From Actinomadura atramentaria DSM 43919 (GTDB lineage: Bacteria; Actinomycetota; Actinomycetes; Streptosporangiales; Streptosporangiaceae), in contig NZ_KB907217.1 in assembly GCF_000381885.1 (NCBI RefSeq), positions 62,001 through 126,000 on the forward strand: a DNA stretch of 64,000 bases, read 5' to 3'. The translations under genes and the position numbers were made by a program. Positions 33,219 to 41,898 of the stretch are shown here, piece after piece (the first letter of the stretch is position 1; every line of letters begins with the position of its first letter). The notes under the pieces are model-generated. The model was not told where the DNA came from. It was given only the letters and a program-made list of their open reading frames with translations, and did no database searches.

Positions 33219-35453
33219 TTACGAGCCGGTGAAGGCCCGGTCGCGATCGTCCGCGGCGTCCGCGCCGCCGGCGGCGCCCGCGGCGAGCCGGTGCCGCAGT
33301 CTCTCGCCCTCGACGTCGACGTTGGGCAGGACGCGGTCGAGCCAGCGCGGGAGCCACCACGCGGCGCGGCCCGCCAGGGCCATGACCGCCGGGACGATCG
33401 TCATGCGGACGACGAACGCGTCGAACAGCACGCCCACGGCCAGCGCGAAGCCCATCATCTTGATCATGGACTCGCCGGAGGTGAGGAACCCGGCGAAGAC
33501 GCCGATCATGATGATCGCCGCGGCGGTGACGACGCGCGCCCCGTGCCGGAACCCGATCGCGACCGCCTCGTCGGGCGACGCCCCGTGGACGAACTCCTCG
33601 CGCATCCGGGTGACCAGGAAGACCTGGTAGTCCATCGCGAGCCCGAACACCACCCCGATCATGAAGATCGGCATGAGGCTCATGATGGGCCCGGTGGTGT
33701 CCACGCCGAGCAGGCCCGCGAGCCAGCCCCACTGGAACACCGCGACGACCGCGCCGAAGGTGGCCAGGACGGTGAGCAGGAACCCCAGCGTCGCCTTCAG
33801 CGGGACGAGCAGGGACCGGAACACCAGCATGAGCAGCACGAACGCGAGCCCGACGACGATGGCGAGGTAGGGCGCGAGCGCCTTGGCCATCTTGTCGGAG
33901 ATGTCGATCAGCATGCCGGTCTGCCCGGTGACCATCGCGCTCGCGCCGGACCGGTCGTGCAGCGCTCCGGCCTGGTCGCGGATGTCGTTGACGAGGTCCT
34001 GGGTGGCCTCGCTGCTCGGCCCGCTCTTGGGCACGACGGTCAGCAGGGCGGTGTCGCCCGCCGGGTTGGCGACGGGCGGGGTGACGGCCTTGACGTCCGG
34101 CATCTTGGCCAGGTCGGCCGCGAACGCCTGGGCGTCCGCCTTGGCCCCGGCCGCGCCGCCCTCGACGACGACCATGAGCGGCCCGTTGAAGCCGGGCCCG
34201 AACCCGTCGCTGAGCAGGTCGTAGGCCTTGCGCTGGGTGGTGCTGGGCGAGGCGACCTCGTCGCCGGGCATGCCGAGCCGCAGGTCGAGGGCGGGCGCGG
34301 CGACGACGCCGAGGCCGACGACGGCCAGCAGCAGCACCGGCAGCGGGCGGCGCAGCACGAACCGCGCCCACTTCTCCCCCATCGCCGTCTTCCCGGCCTT
34401 CGGTCCGCCGCGCAGCCAGCGGCGGCGGCCGCCGAGGACGCGGCGGCCCGCGAAGCCGAGCAGGGCGGGCAGCAGGCTGAGCGCGATGAGCACGGCGACG
34501 ACGACGGCGAGCGCGGCGGCCAGGCCCATCTCGGTGAGGATCGGGATGCCGACGACCGACAGCCCGGCGAGCGCGATGACGACGGTGAGCCCGGCGAACA
34601 CCACGGCCGAGCCCGCGGTGCCGACCGCGCGGCCCGCCGCCTCGGGCCCGTCGCGGCCCTCGGCGATCTCGTGCCGGTACCGGGAGACGATGAACAGGGC
34701 GTAGTCGATGGCGACGGCCAGGCCGAGCATCAGCGCCAGCGTGGACGTCATCGAGCTCATGTCGATCAGGCCGGTCGCGGCGGTGATCAGCGACATGGCG
34801 ATGGCGACGCCGAGGATGGCGTTGAGCAGCGGCAGGCCCGCCGCGACGAGCGACCCGAAGGTGATGAGCAGGACGACCGCGGCGATGGCGATGCCGATGA
34901 CCTCCGTCGCGCTCTGCTCGGGCATCGCCTGGGTGGCGGTGCCGCGCAGCTCGACGGTGAGCCCGGCGTCGCGGGCGTGCCCGGCGATGTCGGTGAGCGC
35001 GTCGCGGGAGGCGTCCTCGACGTCGATCGGCGGGACCTTGTAGGTGGCCTGGGCGTAGGCGACGCGCGCGTCGCCCGGCGACACGGCCTTGGCCTGGTAG
35101 GGGTCGGCGACGGAGGCGATCTGCGGCGCGGCGCGCAGTTCGGCGACGGCGCGCTCCACGGCCGCCTTCGCCCTGGCCTCGTTGAGGTTGCCGCCGTCCG
35201 GTGCGGCGAACACCATCTGGGCGGTCGCGCCGTCGGCGTTGGCCTGCGGCATCTTGTCCTTCAGCAGGTCGAGGGCCTGCTGGGACTCGGTGCCGGGCAT
35301 CGAGAAGTCGTCGGAGGTCGGTCCCTTCAGCGTCGCCGCGCCCACCCCGCACAGGACGAGCAGCGCGACCCACAGGAGGGTCACGAGCCCCCTGCGCCGG
35401 AAGGAGAACCGGCCGAGCCGGTAGAGGAAGGTGGCCAAGAGAGGGAGTCCCAT
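33219..35453 (-). CDS. MMPL/RND-family exporter
   Basis: 744 residues, the normal size for actinobacterial MMPL proteins. Two homologous halves, each with one hydrophobic segment, a large extracytoplasmic domain (about 45-190 and 385-520) and a cluster of five membrane segments. The proton-relay pattern GLAVAIDYALFIVSRYRHE in half one and VFGLAMDYQVFLVTRMREE in half two is diagnostic; the Asp-Tyr pairs are intact. It exports lipids or toxic compounds with proton motive force. Its tetR gene lies just upstream on the same strand. Confidence 0.92.
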   Translation of the reverse strand: MGLPLLATFLYRLGRFSFRRRGLVTLLWVALLVLCGVGAATLKGPTSDDFSMPGTESQQALDLLKDKMPQANADGATAQMVFAAPDGGNLNEARAKAAVERAVAELRAAPQIASVADPYQAKAVSPGDARVAYAQATYKVPPIDVEDASRDALTDIAGHARDAGLTVELRGTATQAMPEQSATEVIGIAIAAVVLLITFGSLVAAGLPLLNAILGVAIAMSLITAATGLIDMSSMTSTLALMLGLAVAIDYALFIVSRYRHEIAEGRDGPEAAGRAVGTAGSAVVFAGLTVVIALAGLSVVGIPILTEMGLAAALAVVVAVLIALSLLPALLGFAGRRVLGGRRRWLRGGPKAGKTAMGEKWARFVLRRPLPVLLLAVVGLGVVAAPALDLRLGMPGDEVASPSTTQRKAYDLLSDGFGPGFNGPLMVVVEGGAAGAKADAQAFAADLAKMPDVKAVTPPVANPAGDTALLTVVPKSGPSSEATQDLVNDIRDQAGALHDRSGASAMVTGQTGMLIDISDKMAKALAPYLAIVVGLAFVLLMLVFRSLLVPLKATLGFLLTVLATFGAVVAVFQWGWLAGLLGVDTTGPIMSLMPIFMIGVVFGLAMDYQVFLVTRMREEFVHGASPDEAVAIGFRHGARVVTAAAIIMIGVFAGFLTSGESMIKMMGFALAVGVLFDAFVVRMTIVPAVMALAGRAAWWLPRWLDRVLPNVDVEGERLRHRLAAGAAGGADAADDRDRAFTGS

Positions 35454-35503
35454 CGTCGCCGGGCCGCGGTCGGCGGTCCGGGGGTCGCGTGGATCGGTCG
35501 GGG

Positions 35504-35533
35504 GCGGCGCGCCGGGGCCTGCCGGCGCGCCGC
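35504..35533. terminator. Hairpin between tetR and MMPL genes
   Basis: GCGGCGCGCCGG and CCGGCGCGCCGC around a 6-nt loop in the 166-bp gap. It may attenuate read-through from tetR to the exporter. The rest of the gap is G-rich with a short imperfect GGTGCTGC repeat. Confidence 0.45.
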
Positions 35534-35619
35534 GGGGTGCGGTCCGGGGAGGGGGTGGGCTCTCCCCGGCCGCGGTCGGGGCGCGGTTCGGGTGCTGCTC
35601 GGGTGCTGCGGAGGTGCGG

Positions 35620-36246
35620 TCAGGGTTCGGGCGGGGGCGCCGCGGGCGCGGGGAGCCCCGCCCACAGCAGCGCGAACGCCTCGTCGAGCAGTCCGCCCAG
35701 GTCGCGGTGCGGCCGGTCGGACCACAGGTCGACGACGGTGCGCATGGCGAGCGCCGCGGCGCCGCCGAGCAGGTGCGGGTACGGATCTCGGGCGGCGTCG
35801 GTGCCGGTCCGCGCCGCGATGATCTCGGCGATCTCCCGCTGGGTCTGCACGAGGCCGCCGAGCTGGCCGGCCACGAGCGCGGGGTCGGCCTTCACCACGC
35901 GCAGCAGCGCGAGGGTGAGGGCCAGGTCGTCGGGTTCCCGCCCCGCGGGGAGCAGGACGCCGCGGACGGCCTGCCGCAGCGACTCCCGGACGTCCTCCCC
36001 GGCGGGCCGCGCGCGCAGGCCGTCGACGATCGCCCGGGCCCCGTCGGTCAGGACGGAGACGATCGCCTCCTCCTTCCCGGCGAAGTAGTTGTGGAAGGTG
36101 CGCGGCGAGACGCCCGCCTCGGCCGCGACGGCCTCGACGGTGACGCCCTCGGTGCCGTGCCGGACGGCGAGCAGCGCCGCGGCGCGGCCCAGCGCGGCCC
36201 GCGTCGCGGCCTTCTTGCGCTCGCGCAGTCCCAGCTCCACGGTCAT
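35620..36246 (-). CDS. TetR-family repressor of the MMPL exporter
   Basis: 208 residues. HTH in the first 60 residues (LRERKKAATRAALGRAAALLA, VTVEAVAAEAGVSPRTFHNYFAGKEEAI); a ligand-binding domain follows, with a Pro-rich C-terminus. It reads into the MMPL gene and has its own promoter with an overlapping dyad, so autoregulation and control of the exporter are likely. The mRNA is probably leaderless: the -10 TACGGT ends 6 nt before the ATG. Confidence 0.9.
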   Translation of the reverse strand: MTVELGLRERKKAATRAALGRAAALLAVRHGTEGVTVEAVAAEAGVSPRTFHNYFAGKEEAIVSVLTDGARAIVDGLRARPAGEDVRESLRQAVRGVLLPAGREPDDLALTLALLRVVKADPALVAGQLGGLVQTQREIAEIIAARTGTDAARDPYPHLLGGAAALAMRTVVDLWSDRPHRDLGGLLDEAFALLWAGLPAPAAPPPEP

Positions 36247-36252
36247 GCCCTC

Positions 36253-36281
36253 ACCGTAGGATGAAGTTGCGCAATACGCAA
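36253..36281 (-). promoter_or_regulatory. Leaderless tetR promoter with overlapping operator
   Basis: TTGCGT (36276-36281) and TACGGT (36253-36258) on the minus strand are 17 bp apart and lead straight into the ATG at 36246. The dyad TTGCG-CAATA-CGCAA (36267-36281) covers the -35 and part of the spacer, the usual place for a TetR repressor. Confidence 0.65.
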
Positions 36282-36303
36282 AATTACAGACACTGCCAGA
36301 TTG

Positions 36304-36322
36304 TGACGTGTGTCTCACGTCA
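36304..36322. promoter_or_regulatory. Inverted repeat at the end of the sigma factor gene
   Basis: TGACGTG-TGTCT-CACGTCA, a perfect 7-5-7 dyad overlapping the stop codon of the sigma factor gene and upstream of tetR. It could be a second operator or a small terminator. Confidence 0.4.
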
Positions 36323-37324
36323 TCCGGGAACACCCGGTGCGAGGTGCGCGGGAAGCCCGAAGGCGTCGAACAGGGCCGGGTCGAAGAACGCGGTGACCCG
36401 GCTGATCCCGCCCGCTGTGACGCTCACCACCTGGAGCTGGAACGCCCGGTGGACGCCGTCCGCGCCCCGCCGGTACAGGGCGACGGCGGGCTGCCCGTTG
36501 GCGGCGGTCGCGACGGGCCGCAGCTCCCCCGGCTCGGGCGCGCACTGCGCGGCGACGAGCCGTCCGATGGCCTCCGGCCCGGCGAACCACTCGGGGTAGG
36601 GCGGCATGTCCCAGACGGCGTCGCGCCGGAACAGCTCGACGAGCGCGGCGACGTCGGCGTCCTCGAAGGCGCGGGCGTAGCGGTCCAGCAGCGCGCGGGC
36701 GGCGGGGTCGCCGGGCTCGGCGAGGGCGTCGCGGTCGGGCGCGACCTCCGCGAGCCGGGCGCGGGCGCGCTGCAGGGCGCTGTTGACGGCGGCCGTGGAC
36801 GCGCCGATCAGCTCCGCGACCTCGGCGGCGCGCCAGCGCAGGACGTCGCGCAGCAGCAGCACGGCCCGCTGCCGGGGCGGCAGGTGCTGCAGCGCCGCGA
36901 CGAACGCGAGCCGGCTGGCCTCGCGGGACGCGACGACGGCGGCCGGGTCCGCGCCGGGGGCCGGGGCGAGCAGCGCGTCGGGCGCGGGCTCCAGCCACGG
37001 CACCTCGCGCGCGGCGACGACGGGCCGCTCGGGGTCGGCGGGGTCGCCGAAGTCGGCTGGGAGCGGGCGGCGGGCGCGCTGCTCCAGCGCGGTCAGGCAC
37101 GCGTTCGTGGCGATCCGGTACAGCCAGGACCGCAGCGACGAGCGGCCCTCGAACGCGCCGTAGGACCGCCAGGCCCGCAGGTAGGTCTCCTGCACCTGGT
37201 CCTCGGCGTCGTGCAGGGAGCCCAGCATCCGGTAGCAGTGCGCGAGGAGCTCGCGGCGGTACGGCGCGGCGGCCCGCTCGAAGTCGGACTGCGCGCCGTC
37301 GGGACGGGTCGCGGTGGTGGGCAT
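36320..37324 (-). CDS. ECF sigma factor with C-terminal SnoaL-like domain (SigG/SigJ type)
   Basis: 334 residues. Sigma-2 region (about 18-90: LLAHCYRMLGSLHDAEDQVQ, TYLRAWRSY, LRSWLYRIATNACL) and sigma-4 region (about 140-200: LQHLPPRQRAVLLLRDVL, AAEVAELIGASTAAVNSALQ) are followed by a SnoaL/NTF2-like domain (about 210-325). No anti-sigma factor gene is adjacent; in this class the fused domain modulates activity. It lies upstream of tetR-MMPL on the same strand but a leaderless tetR promoter separates them. Target promoters are unknown. Confidence 0.9.
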   Translation of the reverse strand: MPTTATRPDGAQSDFERAAAPYRRELLAHCYRMLGSLHDAEDQVQETYLRAWRSYGAFEGRSSLRSWLYRIATNACLTALEQRARRPLPADFGDPADPERPVVAAREVPWLEPAPDALLAPAPGADPAAVVASREASRLAFVAALQHLPPRQRAVLLLRDVLRWRAAEVAELIGASTAAVNSALQRARARLAEVAPDRDALAEPGDPAARALLDRYARAFEDADVAALVELFRRDAVWDMPPYPEWFAGPEAIGRLVAAQCAPEPGELRPVATAANGQPAVALYRRGADGVHRAFQLQVVSVTAGGISRVTAFFDPALFDAFGLPAHLAPGVPG

Positions 37325-37527
37325 GGCGGTCGCTCTCGCTCGGCGGCGGGTTCGCCCCCGACGCTACGCGCGGCCACCGACAGGACCGGCCGGGGCGGCG
37401 CGCCGGGCCGGGACGCGGTAAAACCTCGGCCGGGAAACGGAAAACCCTTTCGCGCGGGCGGTCCAGGCTGCACCCTGGAAGCCGCGTCGAGCGAGGCAGG
37501 CCGGAGCGCCGTCGTCCGGGAGGAAAG

Positions 37528-38058
37528 GTGATCGTGAGGCCCGAGGGCGGACCGCGGGTGGTCGTGGGCGTGGACGACTCCGCGGGGGCGCGCTGCGCCC
37601 TGGCGTGGGCGGTGGGCGAGGCTCGGCTGCGGCGGCTGCCGCTGCTGGTGGTCCACGCCGCGCCGCTGCCGCCGCACGTGTCGGCGGCGGGCCAGCTCGG
37701 CGGGGGCGTGACCGAGGCGCTGCGGGCGGCGGGCGCGGAGCTGATCGACCGGCTGCTGGCGGAGGTCGCGGCCGAGGACGTCCGGCACGACGCGCTGGCG
37801 CTCGTCGGGGAGCCGGGCTCGGTGCTGGTCCGGCTGACGCGCGAGGACGACATCCTGGTCGTCGGGCGCGGCGACCGGGGCGCGCTGTCGCGGCTGCTGC
37901 GGCCCTCGGTGCGGCTGCACTGCGCGCGGCGGGCCCGCGCGACGCTGGTGTGCGTGCGGCCGCCCGCGCTGGACGCGCTGCTGGAGTCGCTGACGGCCGG
38001 GGACCGTCCGGCGGGGCGGTCGCGGGGCCGCCGGTTCGGGCGGCGCACGGCGGGCTGA
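37528..38058 (+). CDS. Universal stress protein-like
   Basis: 176 residues from a GTG behind GGGAGGAAAG. One Usp domain: VVVGVDDSAGARCALAWAVGEARLRRLPLLVVHAAP, then VGEPGSVLVRLTREDDILVVGRGDRGALSRLL. The ATP-binding signature, normally GxxG-9x-G-S/T, is only partly kept at the end. USPs accompany DosR/OsdR stress islands in actinobacteria, but I see no clear GGGAC box in the 203-bp upstream gap, only a CCAGG-CTGCAC-CCTGG dyad. The tail GRSRGRRFGRR is strongly basic. Confidence 0.82.
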   Translation: MIVRPEGGPRVVVGVDDSAGARCALAWAVGEARLRRLPLLVVHAAPLPPHVSAAGQLGGGVTEALRAAGAELIDRLLAEVAAEDVRHDALALVGEPGSVLVRLTREDDILVVGRGDRGALSRLLRPSVRLHCARRARATLVCVRPPALDALLESLTAGDRPAGRSRGRRFGRRTAG

Positions 38059-38093
38059 CCCCCGCTTCGGCCGCGCGGGCTCCACGGGCGGGC

Positions 38094-39434
38094 TCAGCGG
38101 GCGGGGGCGGTGAACTCGGGGGCGGCGGCGACGGCGCGGGCGACGAGGTCGCGTTCGTCCACGCGGGTGCTGTAGCCGCCGCTGATCACCGTCTCGCCGC
38201 CGACCAGGACGGTGTCGACGGCCCGCGCGCTGCCGGTGGTGAGCAGCGTCGCGCCGGGGTCGTGGACGGGCACGCACGCCAGGTCCCGGTCGAACCGCAG
38301 GAGCACGAGGTCGGCCTGGATGCCGGGGACGACGCCCTCGGGCCGCTCCTCCATGCCGAGGACGGCGTTCGCGCCGTTCGTCGCCAGCCCCATCATCTGC
38401 GCGAACCCGAGCAGGTCGGAGCGGCGGTGCGCGGCGCGCTGCAGGTACGCGCCGATCCGCAGCGTCTCCAGCGCGTCCTGGGTGTCGTTGCTGGCGGCGC
38501 CGTCCACGCCGAGGCCGACGCGCAGTCCCGCCGCCAGCATCTCCGGGACGGGCGCGACGCCGCTGCCGAGCCGCATGTTGCTGAGCGGGTTGTAGGAGAC
38601 GCCGACGCGGTGCTCGGCCAGGACGCGCCGCCCCTCGGCGTCCAGCGCGACGCAGTGGACGGCCAGCAGCCGGTCCCACAGGAACCCGGCGTCGGCCAGG
38701 TAGCGGACGGCGCCGACGCCCGCGTGCTCGCGGCACATCTCGTCGTCGGTGGGCGTCTCCAGCAGGTGCAGGGTGGCGGTCATGCCGCGTTCCTCGGCGA
38801 ACGCGCGGACGGCGCGCAGCCCGTCGGCGGTGACCGAGCGCGGGTTGGGCAGCGCGACGCCGATCCCCACGCGGGTGCCGCGGACGGCGGCGGCGAGGTC
38901 GTCGATGTGGCCGAAGGCGTCGTCGAGGGGTTCCATGAGGCGGGGTTCGAAGCCCCAGCGGCGTGTGGCGTCGGGTCGGTCCGCGACGCCCCGGCAGACG
39001 AGCGCGCGGACGCCGGTGTCGGCGAGCGCGGCGAGGACCGCGTCGTGGACGGCGCGCGACGGGTGCGGCCACATGTGCTCGACCAGCGCGGTCGTGCCGC
39101 TGCGCAGCGCCTCGACGGACGCGGCGGCGGCCGCCGCGTACGCCTGCTCGGGGGTGAGCGCGACGGTGCCCTCGGCGACGTGCCGGAGCCAGCGGATGAG
39201 CGGTTCGCCCTCGGCGAGGCCCCGCATGACGGCCTGGTGCAGGTGGGTGTGGGTGTTGACCAGGCCGGGGACGAGGTGGCCGCCCGCGCCGGGCAGGACG
39301 GTCCCGGCGGCGGGCCGCAGCCCGTGCGGCTCGACGGCGGCGACGCGGCCGCCGCGCAGCCGGACGTCCTGCCCGGCGAGCCACCGGCCCTGCGACCACA
39401 CGGTCACGTCGCTGATCACGTCGGGCATGCTCAC
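38094..39434 (-). CDS. Amidohydrolase, 8-oxoguanine deaminase / AtzB-like
   Basis: 446 residues. Metal-dependent amidohydrolase barrel: HxH pair in LVNTHTHLHQAVMRG, Glu/His in LHLLETPTDDEM, His in AVHCVALD, and the catalytic Asp in GLGVDGAASND. The SNDTQDALE and ATNGANAVLG segments point to the 8-oxoguanine deaminase / hydroxyatrazine hydrolase branch that deaminates purine- or triazine-like rings. The substrate cannot be fixed from sequence. The second Met (residue 3) is an alternative start. A strong hairpin upstream isolates it from the acyl-CoA dehydrogenase operon. Confidence 0.85.
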   Translation of the reverse strand: MSMPDVISDVTVWSQGRWLAGQDVRLRGGRVAAVEPHGLRPAAGTVLPGAGGHLVPGLVNTHTHLHQAVMRGLAEGEPLIRWLRHVAEGTVALTPEQAYAAAAAASVEALRSGTTALVEHMWPHPSRAVHDAVLAALADTGVRALVCRGVADRPDATRRWGFEPRLMEPLDDAFGHIDDLAAAVRGTRVGIGVALPNPRSVTADGLRAVRAFAEERGMTATLHLLETPTDDEMCREHAGVGAVRYLADAGFLWDRLLAVHCVALDAEGRRVLAEHRVGVSYNPLSNMRLGSGVAPVPEMLAAGLRVGLGVDGAASNDTQDALETLRIGAYLQRAAHRRSDLLGFAQMMGLATNGANAVLGMEERPEGVVPGIQADLVLLRFDRDLACVPVHDPGATLLTTGSARAVDTVLVGGETVISGGYSTRVDERDLVARAVAAAPEFTAPAR

Positions 39435-39499
39435 GGGCGGTCCTCTCTGCGGGGTCCGGCCCAGTCAAGCGGGCGGCGCGCGGGCGGCCAACGGACGTC

Positions 39500-39539
39500 C
39501 CGACGAATCCGGGCGCGCTCGGCGGCCCGGATTCGTCGG
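39500..39539 (-). terminator. Terminator of the acyl-CoA dehydrogenase pair operon
   Basis: CCGACGAATCCGGGC and GCCCGGATTCGTCGG form a perfect 15-bp stem with a 10-nt loop, 13 bp past the last stop of the operon. Confidence 0.7.
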
Positions 39540-39552
39540 ATCGTCCCGCCCG

Positions 39553-40611
39553 TCAGGCGGGCAGGTCCACCAGCCCGGCGAGGGCGGCCCGGTGGCGGTC
39601 GGCGGTGCCGAGCGCGATGGACGCGGCCTTGGCGCGCTTGAGGTACAGGTGCGCGGGGTGCTCCCAGGTGAACCCGATGCCGCCGTGCATCTGGACGCAT
39701 TCCTCGGCGGCGCGGACGGCCAGCGGCGAGCAGTGCGCCTGCGCGACGGCGGCGGCGACCGGGAGGTCGGCGTCGCCGCGCGCCGCGCACCCGGCGGCGT
39801 ACCGGACGACGGCGCGGCCCTGGGTGACCGACGCCCACAGGTCCGCGAGCCGGTGTTTGAGCGCCTGGTAGGACCCGACCGGGCGGCCGAACTGGTAGCG
39901 GGTCCTGACGTACTCGACGGTCATCGCCAGGCAGCGTTCGGCGACGCCGAGCTGCTCGGCGGCCAGCAGCGCCGCGCCGGTGGTGAGGGCGGCGTCCAGC
40001 GCGTCCGCGCCGCCGACGCGGACGGCGGGCGCGCCGGAGAACGCGACGTCCGACAGCCGCCGCGTCATGTCCAGCGCGGTGACCTCGGTGGCGCGGACGC
40101 CGGGCGCGGACGCGTCCACCGTGTAGAGGCCGCCGTCGTCGGCGGGGACGACGAACGCGGTCGCGACCGCCGCGTCCGCGACGGCGGTGACGACGCCGGT
40201 CAGCGCGCCGCCGTCGGCGCGGACGCCGCCGGGGCGCGCGCCGGGCGCGGTGCTGAGCGGCACGGCAAGCACGGCGGCGGCGTCGGCGGCGAGGTCGGGC
40301 GCGCCCGCCGCGAGCAGCGCGGCGGTGCCGAGGACGGCGGAGCCGAGGAACGGGACGGGCGCGACGGCGCGGCCCAGTTCCTCCAGCACCACCGAGGTCT
40401 CCCGCCAGGACGCGCCCGCTCCCCCGGCCGCCTCGGGCACGGGCAGCGCGGTGACGCCCATGTCGCCGAGGCGCTTCCACAGCGCGGCGTCGTAGGGGGC
40501 GTCCCGCTCGGTCCCGGCGAGGACGTCGGTCCAGGGGCAGGTGTCGTCGAGCAGCGAGCGGACCCCGGCGCGCAGGTCGTCCTCGATCTCGGAGTACAGC
40601 AGGTCGCTCAC
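39553..40611 (-). CDS. Acyl-CoA dehydrogenase, short/beta-type subunit
   Basis: 352 residues, shorter than standard ACADs, starting at a GTG that overlaps the stop of the upstream ACAD. C-terminal ACAD features are clear (VEYVRTRYQFGRPVGSYQALKHRLADL, QMHGGIGFTWEHPAHLYLKRAKA), while the FAD middle domain is weakly conserved. Such short partners form alpha2beta2 heterotetramers with a full-length subunit in actinobacterial steroid and lipid catabolism (FadE26/27-like pairs). The partner is almost certainly the gene upstream. The acyl-CoA substrate is unknown. Confidence 0.88.
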   Translation of the reverse strand: MSDLLYSEIEDDLRAGVRSLLDDTCPWTDVLAGTERDAPYDAALWKRLGDMGVTALPVPEAAGGAGASWRETSVVLEELGRAVAPVPFLGSAVLGTAALLAAGAPDLAADAAAVLAVPLSTAPGARPGGVRADGGALTGVVTAVADAAVATAFVVPADDGGLYTVDASAPGVRATEVTALDMTRRLSDVAFSGAPAVRVGGADALDAALTTGAALLAAEQLGVAERCLAMTVEYVRTRYQFGRPVGSYQALKHRLADLWASVTQGRAVVRYAAGCAARGDADLPVAAAVAQAHCSPLAVRAAEECVQMHGGIGFTWEHPAHLYLKRAKAASIALGTADRHRAALAGLVDLPA

Positions 40612-41801
40612 TTGGGCAGGTCCTTCCAGGGCACGTCCTTGTCGACGCGGATCTCGGCGGGCAGCCCGAGGACCCGTTCGGCGATGATGTTGCGCAGGAT
40701 CTCCGAGGTGCCGCCCTCGATGGAGTTGCCCTTGGCCCGCAGGTAGCGGTAGCCGGGCGAGCGGCGGGTGAAGTCGACCTCGGCGGGACGGCGCATCGTC
40801 CAGTCGTCGTGGCGCAGGCCGTCCTCGCCGAGCAGCTCCAGCTCCAGGCCGGAGATCTCCTGGTTGAGGCGGGCGAACGCGAGCTTGGCGGCCGACCCCT
40901 CGGGGCCGGGGCCGCCCGCGGCGAGCTGGCGGCGCAGCCGCTCGCCGGTGAGCCGCGCGGCCTCCGCCTCCGCCCACAGCCGCAGCAGCGTCTCGTGCAG
41001 GCCGGGGGTGCGCAGGTCCGGCCGGTCCCGCCACAGCTTGGCGACGACCCCGATCATGCCGCCCTCGCGCGGGGCGGCCTGGCCGCCGATCGCGACGCGC
41101 TCGTTCATCAGGGTGGTGGTGGCGACGCGCCAGCCGTCCCCGACCTCGCCGAGGCGGTGCTCGTCGGGGACGCGGACGCCGGTGAGGAACACCTCGTTGA
41201 ACTCGGCCTCGCCGGTGAGCTGCCGCAGCGGGCGGACCTCGACGCCGGGCGCGGTCATGTCGCAGACGAAGTAGGTCATGCCGCGGTGCTTGGGGACGCC
41301 GGGGTCGGTGCGGGCGACGAGGATGGCGTAGCGGGCCTCGTGCGCCATCGACGTCCAGACCTTCTGGCCGTCCACGACCCAGCCGTCGCCGTCGCGGACG
41401 GCGCGGGTGCCGAGCGCGGCCAGGTCCGAGCCCGCGCCGGGCTCGGAGAAGAGCTGGCACCAGATCTCCTCGCCGGTCCACAGCGGGCGCAGGAACCGGG
41501 CGCGCTGCTCGGGCGTGCCGAACGCCAGGATCGTCGGGGCGGCCATGCCGAGGCCGATGCCGTTGCGCTCGGGGTGGTTCGTCGGCGCGCCCGCCTCGGC
41601 GAACCGCCGGTCCACGGCGGGCTGCAGCGCGCGGGGCGCGCCGAGCCCGCCCAGCCCCTCGGGGTAGTGGACCCAGGCCAGCCCCGCGTCGAACCGGGCG
41701 CGCAGGAACTCGCGCGGCTCGGTCTCGGCGGGGTCGTGGCCGGCCAGGAACGCTGCGACGCGCCGGTCGAGCTCGGCGGCATCGGGCGGTGCTGTGCTCA
41801 C
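40608..41801 (-). CDS. Acyl-CoA dehydrogenase, alpha-type subunit
   Basis: 397 residues from the GTG at 41801, 7 nt behind a GGAGG; an ATG eight codons upstream lies inside the operator palindrome and is less likely. FAD and substrate motifs are intact: CQLFSEPGAGSDLAALGTRAV, WVVDGQKVWTSMAHEARYAILVART, and near the end RAKGNSIEGGTSEILRNIIAERVLGL. It is first gene of a two-gene operon under a well-defined promoter and a TetR-type palindrome. It oxidises an acyl-CoA to the enoyl-CoA, probably with its short partner. Confidence 0.92.
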   Translation of the reverse strand: MSTAPPDAAELDRRVAAFLAGHDPAETEPREFLRARFDAGLAWVHYPEGLGGLGAPRALQPAVDRRFAEAGAPTNHPERNGIGLGMAAPTILAFGTPEQRARFLRPLWTGEEIWCQLFSEPGAGSDLAALGTRAVRDGDGWVVDGQKVWTSMAHEARYAILVARTDPGVPKHRGMTYFVCDMTAPGVEVRPLRQLTGEAEFNEVFLTGVRVPDEHRLGEVGDGWRVATTTLMNERVAIGGQAAPREGGMIGVVAKLWRDRPDLRTPGLHETLLRLWAEAEAARLTGERLRRQLAAGGPGPEGSAAKLAFARLNQEISGLELELLGEDGLRHDDWTMRRPAEVDFTRRSPGYRYLRAKGNSIEGGTSEILRNIIAERVLGLPAEIRVDKDVPWKDLPK

Positions 41802-41821
41802 GGACGGACCTCCAGAACAGG

Positions 41822-41843
41822 ACATACCAACCGGTCGGTATGT
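41822..41843. promoter_or_regulatory. TetR-type operator of the acyl-CoA dehydrogenase operon
   Basis: Imperfect 22-bp palindrome whose halves are ACATACCAACC and GGTCGGTATGT (one mismatch per half). It lies just downstream of the predicted transcript start, a roadblock position. The ACCGGT-centred form is common for TetR regulators of fatty-acid genes; the cognate protein is not obvious among adjacent genes. Confidence 0.65.
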
Positions 41844-41849
41844 GCCTCC

Positions 41850-41879
41850 ACCCTAGGAACCGGGGCGGGGGCCCGTCAA
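41850..41879 (-). promoter_or_regulatory. Promoter of the acyl-CoA dehydrogenase operon
   Basis: TTGACG (41874-41879) and TAGGGT (41850-41855) on the minus strand are 18 bp apart, one of the best housekeeping sigma promoters in the window. Confidence 0.7.
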
Positions 41880-41898
41880 CGCTCCGGGTCGGGCGGCG

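Noticed and set aside
41802..41825. Upstream ATG start for the alpha-type acyl-CoA dehydrogenase
   Set aside because: It lies inside the operator palindrome and has no ribosome site at the right distance; the GTG at 41801 does.
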